From Hevea brasiliensis (lineage: Eukaryota > Streptophyta > Magnoliopsida > Malpighiales > Euphorbiaceae), in the NCBI RefSeq assembly GCF_030052815.1, contig NC_079499.1, positions 70,943,760-71,007,759 on the forward strand: a stretch of 64,000 bases of DNA, read 5' to 3'. A program made the translations under genes and the position numbers. The notes under the pieces were generated by a model. The model made no database searches, was not told the DNA's origin, and saw only the letters and a list, made by a program, of their open reading frames with translations. Of this stretch, positions 1 to 10,557 are shown in pieces (the first letter of the stretch is position 1; every line of letters starts with the position of its first letter).

Positions 1-63
1 CTGCAGGATGGACTCACCCAGTCTGTGGTCTACTGGGCTCACGATCTATATCTCCAGTACCTA

Positions 64-101
64 CGCGTGGCAAAAGCAACGCGCTAAGCAATAATGCTTA
101 G
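64..101 (-). other. paired hairpins in the LTR of A
   Basis: Two adjacent inverted repeats lie here. CGCGT (64-68) pairs with ACGCG (79-83), and CTAAGCA (84-90) pairs with TGCTTAG (95-101). On the plus strand they are followed by GTGGTGCA. Equivalent hairpins with other stem sequences occur in the D and E LTRs. Confidence 0.6.
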
Positions 102-2002
102 TGGTGCAATAATATAATAAAAGAAAATGGCAGAAAGTAAGTATGTATAGAATGTGTATGATTTCTTTATTTGGTATTGGTATATCCATTATTTCATTAA
201 CTTTGTCCACTTTTATTCATTTGGTTGCCCCAAGCAACCTACACTAGATGACTGGACTGGATAACGGGTAAACTGGTACTGGGTATCAAGTACCTCGGGC
301 CGTCACACCATCGGTCACATATGCATCTCCCGATGTGCAACAGAACAGCTAACAAGCTGTTATAACATCAGGCACAAGGCCAAAGCTCAATACAAGGTCA
401 GAATGGCTAAAAGCCATGAAATCACAAAATGGCATATTGCCATGTGCAGTACTGCTAACTGAACCCTATTGGCATGCCAAACTATCCAAACCAATCTTGT
501 TAGGTATACTAGGGCATTTGAAACTTTTAAATTCTTCAATTTGTGAATTTCAAGTTTTGGTGTTACTATTCACCTCATTGGTCAACAAAAATGTTGACTT
601 TTGGATAGAAAATATGTACATTGACTTTGGCACTCCCAATATACCACATTTTACATTTAAAACTTGTTAGAATTGGTCACCATTACCATTTCTAATTTAA
701 AACCAAGAGGGCAGAAAATTTCAGTTTTTGTAGCATAAGTTTACTGTTCCATTAAGCACTGTTGCAGTGGGAATTTGAAGAAATGGCAAACATGAAAGTT
801 GTTCCTTATTTTGTCTAGTTGAATTTCTTTTTTTTGAATCACTCCATTTGGAGTTTTGCAGCTCCAGACATGGCCCAAAAATCACAGCTGGCCGGATTGC
901 CAATCTGCAGAATTGACCATATCTACAGTAACATGAACAGTGACTGAAATCACTTTGTTGGATGGGTTCTGGCCATAATTTGGGGTAAGTTCCTTCATGA
1001 AAGTTGTTTGTCTATGTCTTAACTTGTTGCTGTAAAAATATCAGGTTAATTGACCATATCTACAGTAAGTTATGGCCAAATGAACAGTTACTGTTCATTT
1101 GGTCATTTCTGCAGGTGCTGTTGCAGGGTATCCGGATAGGGGCCAACTTTTGGTCCTCTTGCTTTGGTCTTTTGGGCATGGTTTCTTCAGAAAAAATGTG
1201 CCATTATAAGCCTAGTTTCATGTCCAATTGGCCAAACACCAATTGGACCAACACAGCCAAAGATATGGCTGTCCAAGTGGACTGAAATCTCACACCCCGC
1301 CGCCTCATTGGGCAGCATACTCATTCACTTTGCCATGCTATATTTCAGTCCAATTTATGGTCAATTTACCTCAAATGGTCGCTAATTGACCATTAGAGTG
1401 TTCTTTAACAATTTCATAAGCCAAGTCAAATTTTCTCTCCTAAACCCTAGCTCAAATTCATAGTTTTGTACAAACTACCCTAGTTAACTAACTAAATCAA
1501 TATCCTTATGTTTATATACTTTAAACTTGATTTGTAGTTCATTCCAAGTCAATAAAAAACACCCAATTCTATTCCTTCATTAGGGCAGCTGAAATCCATG
1601 GGGTGCATACACTCAACTTTTATTCATTTAAGTTACAAAATCTCACCTATTTTAAGTAACTATCATGGATTAAAAGAGGTTTTTGTATAAATATGCACTA
1701 ACCTCTTGTAGGCAGATTTTTCCCAACTCAAAACTTCACTTTCCTTCACTTTCTAGGCTGCCAAACACTTCCCAAGAGGTATAGACAAGTTTTTAGTGAA
1801 AGGACTTAGGGGATTTGAGGTAAGATTGGAGAGATTTTTCAAGCTTGAATCAAGAAGAGAAATGGAGGTCTTCTTGGCCATGTGGTGCGGCTGGAAATGA
1901 GGTTGAAGATGGCTGATAGGTTTTTGATTTTCTTTAGTCTCTTTTGTCTCTTTTATTAGTTAATTTAAAGGGTTGTTTAATTTTGATTGGTGGAAGCTTT
2001 TA

Positions 2003-2023
2003 ATGACATCACCATGATGTCAT
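2003..2023 (-). promoter_or_regulatory. ATGACATCA inverted repeat in the A 3' LTR
   Basis: ATGACATCA and its exact reverse complement TGATGTCAT are separated by three bases. The same motif is at 9916, 48914 and 56899, and in a gapless form at 60956. In element sense it is followed by a CCAAT box and then a TATA-like stretch, so a transcription-factor site of bZIP type is plausible (inference). Confidence 0.45.
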
Positions 2024-2565
2024 AAATAGACTTTTTCCTCAATTTCTTTTCTTTCCTCCACTACTCATTTCCAATTTAATTTCTAGTAATGTTCATTCAC
2101 ATTTTATGTCATATTAATTATTTACTCAACGGGACAAGTCGGCCAAAAATCACCTCTGAAGGCAAAATGACCAAAATGCCCTCCGTTTGGCTTAACGGGT
2201 CAAATTTGTCTGTACCGATTGAAAAATTTTTCTAGGTATTTTCTTAGCATTCTAATGCCATGGGAACCTCAATAACCCTTCTCTGGAGTCCCAAAAATTA
2301 TTTTATGATTGTTCCCCTGGGTCTAGGGCTCCTAGTTGCGAGAACCGCAACTTCCCTCTGGTTACCCATTGCTAGGGCACCGGCTCGTTTAACTTGGTTG
2401 TATTTTATTTCTAAAATTTTTACCAAATTTTTCTTATTAATATTTGAGTTAATTATGGTCCCTCACTTTAGTTTAAATATTTTTCTGGACATTCTAGCTG
2501 TCTGGACCGACACTGGTCACCGAAACAGCAGGATGTACGGAGTAGTTACTGGGAGGGTGTTACAA

Positions 2566-2577
2566 CTCTTCCCCTCT
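2566..2577 (-). other. polypurine tract of A
   Basis: On the minus strand this reads AGAGGGGAAGAG, one base from the 3' LTR. That is the expected plus-strand primer site for reverse transcription. Confidence 0.85.
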
Positions 2578-2589
2578 AATTTAAATTTC

Positions 2590-5500
2590 GTCCTCGAAAT
2601 TTACCTGATGCAAACAGTTGAGGGAACTGTTTCCTCATCGTCTCTTCACTTTCCCAAGTTGCCTCTTCGGTGTTGTGGTGCCTCTATAGCACTTTCACCA
2701 GTGGAATCTGCTTGTTCCTCAACTCTTTCACTTCCCGAGCCAGGATCCGTAGAGGTTCTTCTTCATACGTCAAATCCGGTTGTATTTCAATTTCTTCCCT
2801 GGAGATGAGATGTGAAGGATCTGAACGGTATCTTCTGAGCATGGATACGTGAAACACATTGTGGATCTTGTCCAGCTCTGGTAGTAAAGCTAGCTTATAG
2901 GCCACTGGACCCACACGTTCAATGACTTCATATGGGCCAATGAATCTAGGGCTTAACTTACCCTTCCTTCCAAACCTCAATACCTTCTTCCACGGTGACA
3001 CCTTGAGGAACACTTTTTCGCCAACTGTGTATTCTATTTCTTTTCTCTTCAAGTTGGCATAGGATTTCTGTCTGTTTGAGGCAACCTTCAGATTGGCTTT
3101 GATTAGTTTCACTTTCTCCTCAGTCTGTTTCACCAGGTCTGGCCCTACCAATTTGTCTTCGCCCAATTCAGTCCAAAGACACCGAGTTCTACATTTTCTC
3201 CCATACAGTGCTTCATATGGGGCCATTTGGATACTAGCTTGGTAGCTATTGTTGTATGCAAATTCTGCCAGTGGGAGGTATCTATCCCAACTTCCCTCAA
3301 ACTCAATAACACAACTCCTCAGCATATCCTCAAGGACCTGACATATATTTCATGTTATGATTATCATTTTAGTTCAGTATTTGTATTAATTCAATTGGTT
3401 CAATTGTTTACCTGGATTACTCTTTCTGATTGCCCATCCGTCTGAGGATGGAAAGCTGTGCTGAAATGGAGTTGTGTACCCAAGGACTCATGCAACTTCT
3501 TCCAAAATCTCGATGTGAACCTTGGGTCTCGATCAGATATGATGGAAAGTGGAATTCCATGCGCCTAACTATCTCATCGATATACAATCGCTAACTTCCA
3601 AAGTGAGTAGTCGATCAATCTGGCGTAAAGTGTGCTGACTTTGTCAATCTATCAACTATCACCCATGCTGCATCATGTTTCTTCCGAGTGAGAGGTAGAC
3701 CACTTACAAAATCCATGGTGACCCGATCTCATTTCCATTCAAGTATGCGTATAGGTCAGTAGCAAACCCGATGGAACTTGATGTTCGCCTTGACTTGCGA
3801 CATGTCAAGCATTTAGTCACATAGTCGCCTATGTCCTTCTTCATACTGTGCCACCAATATCAAGCTTCAGATCATGATACATCTTTGTACTCCCGGTGCA
3901 TAGCATATACACCGTGTGTGCCTCTTTTAGAATATCGCCTTCAATTCCCCATTATCCGTACACAGCCTTCCTTTGTAGTATGCAGACACCCATCCGCCTT
4001 CACCTCATAGTCGCTTGCTTTTCCTCCGAGATTTTGCTCATAATGGCCATTAACCTTCCATCCGCTTTGCCCATCTAAAATCTGCCAGAGGTGTTTGGCC
4101 TCACTTGCAACTCAGCCAAAATAGCTCCATCTCGAACCAAAGATAGACGGCATTCAATGATCTCAAAGTTGTGATGGACTTTCGCTCAAAGCATCAACAA
4201 CTACATTTGCCTTCCTGTGATGGTAGTCAATCACACAATCATAATCCTTCAGAACTCAATCCATCGCCTCGCTTCAAGGTTGAGCTCCTCCGAGTTGGCA
4301 AATGTTTCGTGCTTTTGTGGTCCGTGTAAATGTAGCACTTTTCACCATACAAGTAATGCCTCCATATCTTCGGCGAAGATAATTGCCGCAAGCTCTAGAT
4401 CATGGGTAGGGTAATTGCTCATGTGGCCTTAGCCGCTGGAAGCATAAGCGACCACCTTTCCTCTTGCATCAATACACACCCTAGCCCATTATGAGAGGCA
4501 TCATCAGAGACCACGAAGTCTTTTCCTCGACACCGGGCCGTGTGTTAACACCGGTGCCTCTCACAAGATAGCCTTCAACTTCTCAAACTGGTCCGACACT
4601 TTTCATTCCAACAATCGACATTCTTGTGTAACAACTTGGTCATTGGAGCAACTATTAAGGAAAATCCCTTCACAAATCTTCAGAATACCCAGCTAGCCCC
4701 AAGAAGCTTCGACCTCGCTTGTATTTCGGGAGGCTTCCATTCCATCATCGTTTCTATTTTCTTGGGATCCACCCTAATCCCATCGGTGACACTATGTGTC
4801 CAAGGAATGCAATCTCATTTAACCGTAAGTCACACTTGGACAACTTAGCATACACCTTCTTTTCTCTCGTGGTTTGCGTAACAATCCTCAAATGCTCATC
4901 ATGTTCTTCCCTGGTCTTGGAATACACCAAAATATCATCAATAAAGACCACTACGAACCGATCTAGGTATGGATGGAAGATACGGTTCATAAGGTCCATG
5001 AATGCTGCTGGTGCATTTGTTAGGCCAAAGGGCATTACCAGGAACTCATAATGCCCATATCGGGTCCTAAATGCAGTCTTGGGCACATCTACATCCTTCA
5101 CCCTCAACTGATGATACCCTGATCTGAGATCAATCTTAGAAAATACTCCTGCTCCCTTCAACTGATCAAACAGATCATCAATTCTAGGCAACGGATATTT
5201 GTTCTTCACAGTCACTTTATTCAACTATCGGTAATCAATACAAAGCCTCAAAGTCCCATCCTTCTTTTTCACAAACAGCACTGGAGCTCCCCATGGTGAC
5301 ACACTGGGGCGTATGAACCCCTTATCAAGCAACTCTTGCAATTGAGTTTTCAACTCCCTCAATTCAGTGGGTGCCATCCTATAAGGAGCAATGGAAATGG
5401 GTGCTGTACCCGGCAGTGTCTCAATAGCAAATTCGACTTTCCTTTCTGGTGGCAAACTAGGCAATTCTTCAAGAAATATCTCTGGGAAGTCTCTTACTGT

Positions 5501-5962
5501 GAGTATATCATTCAGGTTTGGATTAGTCTGCCTAGTATCCACCACATGTGCTAGGTAGGCTTCACAGCCTTTTCTCATCATTCTTCTTGCAAATGTGGCT
5601 GAGATAACATTGGACAGGAAATCGGTCCTGTCACCCACAACAGTGATCTCATTACCCTCAGAAGTTTTCAGAGAAATTCTCTTCAATTTGCAATCAACCA
5701 TTGCCTGATGACGTGACAACCAGTCCATTCCCAAAATCACGTCAAACTCGTGGAAGGGCAACTCAATCAGGTCTGCCAAGAATTCATACCCCTGAATCCT
5801 TAACGGGCAACACTTGTATACCTTATTCACCACTACACTGTGACCCAATGGATTAGTGACCAGAATGTCTTGGTCACTCTCCCCTACTAGTATCCCCCTT
5901 TCTACGGGTAGGTTGATGCAGATGTATGAATGAGTGGATCTTGGATCCACCAATGCATGCAC
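2590..5962 (-). pseudogene. pol: pol of element A: protease, RT, RNase H, integrase, chromodomain-like tail (broken)
   Basis: Reading leftward, the protease motif is DPRSTHSY, near 5940; the family usually has DxGS/T, here with R for G. RT follows, with LRLCIDYR interrupted by TAG at 5222-5224, then FIDDILVYS near 4930. The frame is lost through many small indels between about 4754 and 3440 (RNase H, integrase zinc finger and core), where DNA similarity to G continues. The integrase C-terminus resumes after an intron at 3338-3411: MAPYEALYG, then [16 protein letters not shown], then a chromodomain-like tail (LRNKQIPLVKVL then a stop, then EEATWE). Not functional as written. Breaks concentrate at CAG/CTG motifs, so part of the damage may be artefactual. 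Confidence 0.9.
3338..3411 (-). other. putative 74-nt intron in the integrase of A
   Basis: On the minus strand the coding sequence runs ...CAG, then GTAAAC...ATGTCAG, then GTCCTTGAG.... Consensus GT and AG borders surround an AT-rich insert with an in-frame TGA after three codons (GTA AAC AAT TGA). Removing it joins the ERVIQ-type and VLEDML-type integrase motifs in phase 0. G has the same intron (50243-50317), and E1 has uninterrupted coding at this place. Confidence 0.75.
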
Positions 5963-5968
5963 AGTGTA

Positions 5969-7258
5969 TCAGAGAGGAGAACGCACTCGATGACGCCCGG
6001 CATCTTGCTCCTCCTGAGCTCTCAGGGCATAATTTTTGGCAGGTGGTCTGTTATCTGGCCTCTCTGCTAGCTTAGATGCAGGCCTCTGTGATGGTCCCAC
6101 AGCCTCAGATTTGCCAGATTTTCTACCCCTCTGTGGTGCAGGAGCAGGTTTGTCTGCTTGTGTTGGAGCAACTGTAGTAGTTCTACGTGGGCAGTTCCTT
6201 AACTGATGCTCTGTCGACCCACATCTTAAGCAGGCACCAGTTGCTCTCCAACACTCCCCCTTGTGCCATTTCAGACAGTGTGGACATGCAGAAGATGTTG
6301 GGGCTGGTCCCCTGAACCCCATCCCTAGAGAGCTGCCCACAGATAGTGTGGACTGACCTCTCCTAGGGGTAAACTGTGGCCTGGGCCCCTGAGACTGACC
6401 CTGACCTTGTAGCTGACCCGAACTCTGTGCAGGTGGACCCCTGAACTTCTTCCCAGGTGCAGGAGCTGAACTAGACTGACCTGGTCCCCTCTTCTGCTGT
6501 CTCTCCCTTCTGGTCTGCTCACTGATTCTCACTTTTTCAACCCTTATTGCAGCTTTCACTAACTTGCTAAATTATGTGATTCCCAAGGCAGTGAGCTGGA
6601 TCTTGATGTTATCATTTAGTCCCTCTTCAAATCTCTTACACCTTTCAGCTTCGTTAGGGACTATCTCCCTTCCGTAGCGGCTCAATCGGACAAATTCCTT
6701 CTCATACTTGGCCACTGATAGCTGTCTCTGCCTCAGGTTAATAAACTCTCTTCTTCTCTCTTCCAGATATACAGTACCCACATATTTCTTCTTGAATTCG
6801 GAGAGAAAGAAGTCCCAAGTTATAGCTTCTTGTTGCACTTCACTGGATACCGTGTCCCACCATTCGTAGGCATCATCTTGCAACAAAGATATGGCAGCCT
6901 CTAGGTTTTGCTCTGGGGTGCAGTGGAGTTGTTTTAGAACTATGCCCGTTCTGTTCAACCAATTCTCGGCTGCAACAGAGTCATCTTCTCTCTTACCGAA
7001 AAAGTCCACTGCTCCAAACTTTCTTAGCCTTTCCAGGTGTGATTTCTGCTGTGGAGGTGGAGGTGGTGGTGGTGCTGGCATTACCCCGGCCATTTGTCTA
7101 AAGAAATCGGCCATTTGCTGGAACATGGCCTGTGGAGGCTGAGCAGGCTCTGCTTGAGCTGGCGGAGCAGGTTCTCCCATGCCCCCAGTCTCAGCTGCTG
7201 CAGGTGGAGCATGACTCTCCACTTCCTCCTCGACTGCTCTTTGAGATGAAGGGTCCAT
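5969..7258 (-). pseudogene. gag: gag of element A
   Basis: Starts at ATG 7258 (MDPSSQRAVEEEVESH), just after an AG that resembles a 3' splice site. The N-terminus is rich in Pro/Ala/Gln (QQMADFFRQMAGVM, poly-Pro). The core follows (FGAVDFFGK, DDAYEWWDTV, a retrotransposon gag domain), then a basic Gln/Gly/Pro-rich stretch and a CCHC knuckle, CLRCGSTEHQLRNC. A single TAA at 6572-6574 interrupts the frame where G reads Glu. The frame continues to a stop at 5969 and is the same frame as pol at 5962. The ancestral product was therefore probably one Gag-Pol polyprotein, forming the nucleocapsid and binding RNA. Confidence 0.88.
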
Positions 7259-7368
7259 ATCCTATTCAAAATAAGAAAGACAAACAGATCTGCATTAGTG
7301 TCACCTCGACTCTTACAAATGCAATGCATGGTATGGACTCAATCTAGGCCCAGAAATGCCTAAACCGT

Positions 7369-7380
7369 GCTCTGATACCA
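7369..7380 (-). other. primer binding site of A (initiator tRNA-Met)
   Basis: On the minus strand this reads TGGTATCAGAGC, the complement of the 3' end of plant initiator tRNA-Met. It lies five bases inside the 5' LTR end. Confidence 0.93.
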
Positions 7381-7999
7381 CTAAATGTGACACCCCTTAC
7401 CCGTCTATAGTGTAGCCAAGCAAGCTATGCCACACGGTGTACCGGCACACTCTATTTTATCTATATTAATTTTCATCATAATTTTGAATATAACTTGCGA
7501 AATATAATTTATTTAAGTCATTTATTGAAATTATAATTTATTTGAGGTTCCGAAAATTTTATAGAAAATCCGGCAAAGTACCGGCTAAAAATGGAGAAAA
7601 CAGTTCTTCGGAACCTGTTCAAAGCACTTCCAAATAATTTCCAAACCATCCCAACTTCAATTCATCAACAAAGTCTCAATATTAAAATCTCAACAACATT
7701 TCTCAATTTCAGTTCTCAATCATCCATTCCTCATATACAAACAATAAATAAATGCTCAAGTTTTGCATTCATAACCATAACTTTCATTATTTACATAAAC
7801 ATCAAAATACATTACATAGATCCAAATACATATGAGAAAATAAAAATTTAATTACAAAATGCCAAAATGACACCTAGTGTCCTACCAATGCACAGCAGAA
7901 GTTGAGGTGACACGGACACCGTGCAGAACTGCAGGATGGACTCACCCAGTCTGTGGTCTACTGGGCTCACGATCTGTATCTCCAGTACCTTGCCACGCG

Positions 8000-8017
8000 C
8001 TAAGCAATAATGCTTAG
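8000..8017 (-). other. LTR hairpin of A (5' copy)
   Basis: CTAAGCA and TGCTTAG flank a four-base loop. The second hairpin seen at 64-83 is damaged here by a short deletion. Confidence 0.55.
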
Positions 8018-9915
8018 TGGTGCAATAATATAATAAAAGAAAATGGCAGAAAGTAAGTATGTATAGAATGTGTATGATTTCTTTATTTGGTATTGGTATA
8101 TCCATTATTTCATTAACTTTGTCCACTTTTATTCATTTGGTTGCCCCAAGCAACCTACACTAGATGACTGGACTGGATAACGGGTAAACTGGCACTGGGT
8201 ATCAAGTACCTCGCGCCGTCACACCATCGGTCACATATGCATCTCCCGGTGTGCAACAGAACAGCTAACAAGCTGTGATAACATCAGGCACAAGGCCAAA
8301 GCTCAATACAAGGTCAGAATGGCTAAAAGCCATGAAATCACAAAATGGCATATTGCCATGTGCGATCGCTAATCGAACCCTATTGGCATGCCAAACTATC
8401 CAAACCAATTTTGTTAGGTATACTAGGGCATTTGAAACTTTTAAATTCTTCAATTTGTGAATTTCAAGTTTTGGTGTTACTATTCACCTCATTGGTCAAC
8501 AAAAATGTTGACTTTTGGATAGACAATATGTACATTGACTTTGGCACTCCCAATATACCACATTTTATATTTAAAACTTGTTAGAATTGGTCACCATTAC
8601 CATTTCTACTTAAAACCAAGAGGGCAGAAAATTTCAGTTTTTGTAGCATAAGTTTACTGTTCCATTAAGCACTGTTGCAGTGGGAATTTGAAGAAATGGC
8701 AAACATGAAAGTTGTTCCTTATTTTTTCTAGTTGAATTTCTTTTTTTTTGAATCACTCCATTTGGAGTTTTGCAGCTCCAGATATGGCCCAAAAACCACA
8801 GCTGGCCGGATTGCCAATCTGCAGAATTGACCATATCTACAGTAACATGAACAGTGACTGAAATCACTTTGTTGGATGGGTTCTGGCCATAATTTGGGGT
8901 AAGTTTCTTCATGAAAGTTGTTTGTCTATGTCTTAACTTGTTGCTGTAAAAATATTAGGTCAATTGACCATATCTACAGTAAGTTATGGCCAAATGAACA
9001 GTTACTGTTCATTTGGTCATTCTCGCAGTGTTGCAGGGTATCCGGATTGGGGCCAATTTTTGGTCCTCTTGCTTTGGTCTTTTGGGCATGGTTTCTTCAG
9101 AAAAAATGTGCCATTATAAGCCTAGTTTCATGTCCAATTGGCCAAACACCAATTGGACCAACACAGCCAAAGATATGGCAGTCCAAGTGGACTGAAATCT
9201 CAGTCACCCTGCTGCCCTCATTGGGCAGCATACTCATTCACTTTGTCATGCTATATTTCAGTCCAATTTATGGTCAATTTACCTCAAATGGTCGCTAATT
9301 GACCATTAGAGTGTTCTTTAACAATTTCATAAGCCAAGTCAAATTTTCTCTCCTAAACCCTAGCTCAAATTCATAGTTTTGTACAAACTACCCTAGTTAA
9401 CTAACTAAATCAATATCCTTATGTTTATATACTTTAAACTTGATTTGTAGTTCATTCCAAGTCAATCAAAAACACCCAATTCTATTCCTTCATTAGGGCA
9501 GCCGAAATCCATGGGGTGCATACACTCAACTTTTATTCATTTAAGTTACAAAATCTCACCTATTTCAAGTAACTATCATGGATTAAAAGAGGTTTTTGTA
9601 TAAATATGCACTAACCTCTTGTAGGCAGATTTTTCCCAACTCAAAACTTCACTTTCCTTCACTTTCTAGGCTGCCAAACACTTCCCAAGAGGTATAGACA
9701 AGTTTTTAGTGAAAGGACTTAGGGGATTTGAGGTAAGATTGGAGAGATTTTTCAAGCTTGAATCAAGAAGAGAAATGGAGGTCTTCTTGGCCATGTGGTG
9801 CGGCTGGAAATGAGGTTGAAGATGGCTGATAGGTTTTTGATTTTCTTTAGTCTCTTTTGTCTCTTTTATTAGTTAATTTAAAGGGTTGTTTAATTTTGAT
9901 TGGTGGAAGCTTTTA

Positions 9916-9936
9916 ATGACATCACCATGATGTCAT
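9916..9936 (-). promoter_or_regulatory. ATGACATCA inverted repeat in the A 5' LTR
   Basis: Arms ATGACATCA and TGATGTCAT surround a three-base loop, upstream in element sense of CCAAT and the TATA-like region. The position is conserved in all A/G/H-type LTRs. Confidence 0.45.
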
Positions 9937-10557
9937 AAATAGCCTTTTTCCTCATTTTCTTTTCTTTCCTCCACTACTCATTTCCAATTTAATTTCTAGT
10001 AATGTTTATTCACATTTTATGTCATATTAATTATTTACTCAACGGGACAAGTCAGCCAAAAATCACCTCTGAAGGCAAAATGACCAAAATGTCCTCCGTT
10101 TGGCTTAACAAATCAAATTTGTCTGTACCGATTGAAAAATTTTTCTAGGTATTTTCTTGGCATTCTAATGCCATGGGAACCTCAATAACCCTTCTCTGGA
10201 GTCTCAAAAATTATTTTATGATTTTTTCCCCGGGTCTAGGGCTCCTAGTTGCGAGAACCGCAACTTCCCTCTGGTTACCCATCGCTAAGGCACCGGCTCG
10301 TTTAACTTGGTTGTATTTTATTTCTAAAATTTTTACCAAATTTTTCTTATTAATATTTGAGTTAATTATGGTCCCTCACTTTAGTTTAAATATTTTTCTG
10401 GACATTCTAGCTGTCCGGACCGACACTGGTCACCGGAACAGCAGGATGTACGGAGTAGTTACCGGGAGGGTGTTACAGTTCCTGTAGCCATGTGATGACC
10501 AAAAGTTGTCTTGATGATAGCCGAAAAAGTTGACCTTAACTGTAGGCATGTGAAGAG

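Larger units (their letters stand above)
1..2564 (-). repeat. 3' LTR of element A (partial)
   Basis: It aligns with 7929-10477 with few differences. It ends at the plus-strand GTGTTACA, which is the LTR start TGTAACAC in element sense. It holds no gene; plus-strand ORFs here recur in every copy of the LTR and are antisense noise. It contains the double hairpin (64-101) and the ATGACATCA inverted repeat (2003-2023). Confidence 0.93.
1..10477 (-). mobile_element. Ty3/gypsy retrotransposon A (Tekay/Del-like), left end off-window
   Basis: The element reads leftward: 5' LTR, primer site, gag-pol and polypurine tract, then a 3' LTR cut by the window start. The sequence at position 1 matches 7929 of the 5' LTR, so roughly 540 bases of the 3' LTR lie outside. 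The two LTRs are near-identical over most of their length, which suggests recent insertion. Gag-pol is close to that of G (46338-57460), so A and G belong to one family. The right flank begins gttcc; its target-duplication partner is not visible. The coding region carries many small breaks clustered at 3540-4750, some of which may be sequence errors (see findings). Confidence 0.93.
7386..10477 (-). repeat. 5' LTR of element A
   Basis: 3092 bp, bounded by TGTGACACC and GTGTTACA on the plus strand. In element sense the order is: TGTAACACC end, ATGACATCA inverted repeat (9916-9936), CCAAT (plus attgg, 9899-9903), TATA-like TAATAAAAG region near 9870, a possible splice donor AG|GTTAGTG at 9615, three related 'TTCATGAAAGTTGT... 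CTATGTCTTA... GGTCAATTGG' modules (9200-8640), a hairpin at 8000-8017, then U5. Around 8361-8380 the text departs from the 3' LTR in a way that looks like base-calling error. No gene is present. Confidence 0.93.

Noticed and set aside
416..670. 84-codon plus-strand ORF repeated at 8345, 47339 and 55328
   Set aside because: An LTR shadow ORF with no coding signature; its neighbours in the LTR are non-coding promoter and U5 DNA.
2260..2808. 182-codon plus-strand ORF, recurring at 10173, 49183 and 57168
   Set aside because: It runs antisense across the LTR start and pol 3' end and recurs only because the LTR recurs. The protein shows no domain and breaks differently in each copy.
7369..7380. 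Possible tRNA-Met gene remnants at the TGGTATCAGAGC sites
   Set aside because: Only the 12-base primer complement is present, always beside an LTR; there is no tRNA cloverleaf.
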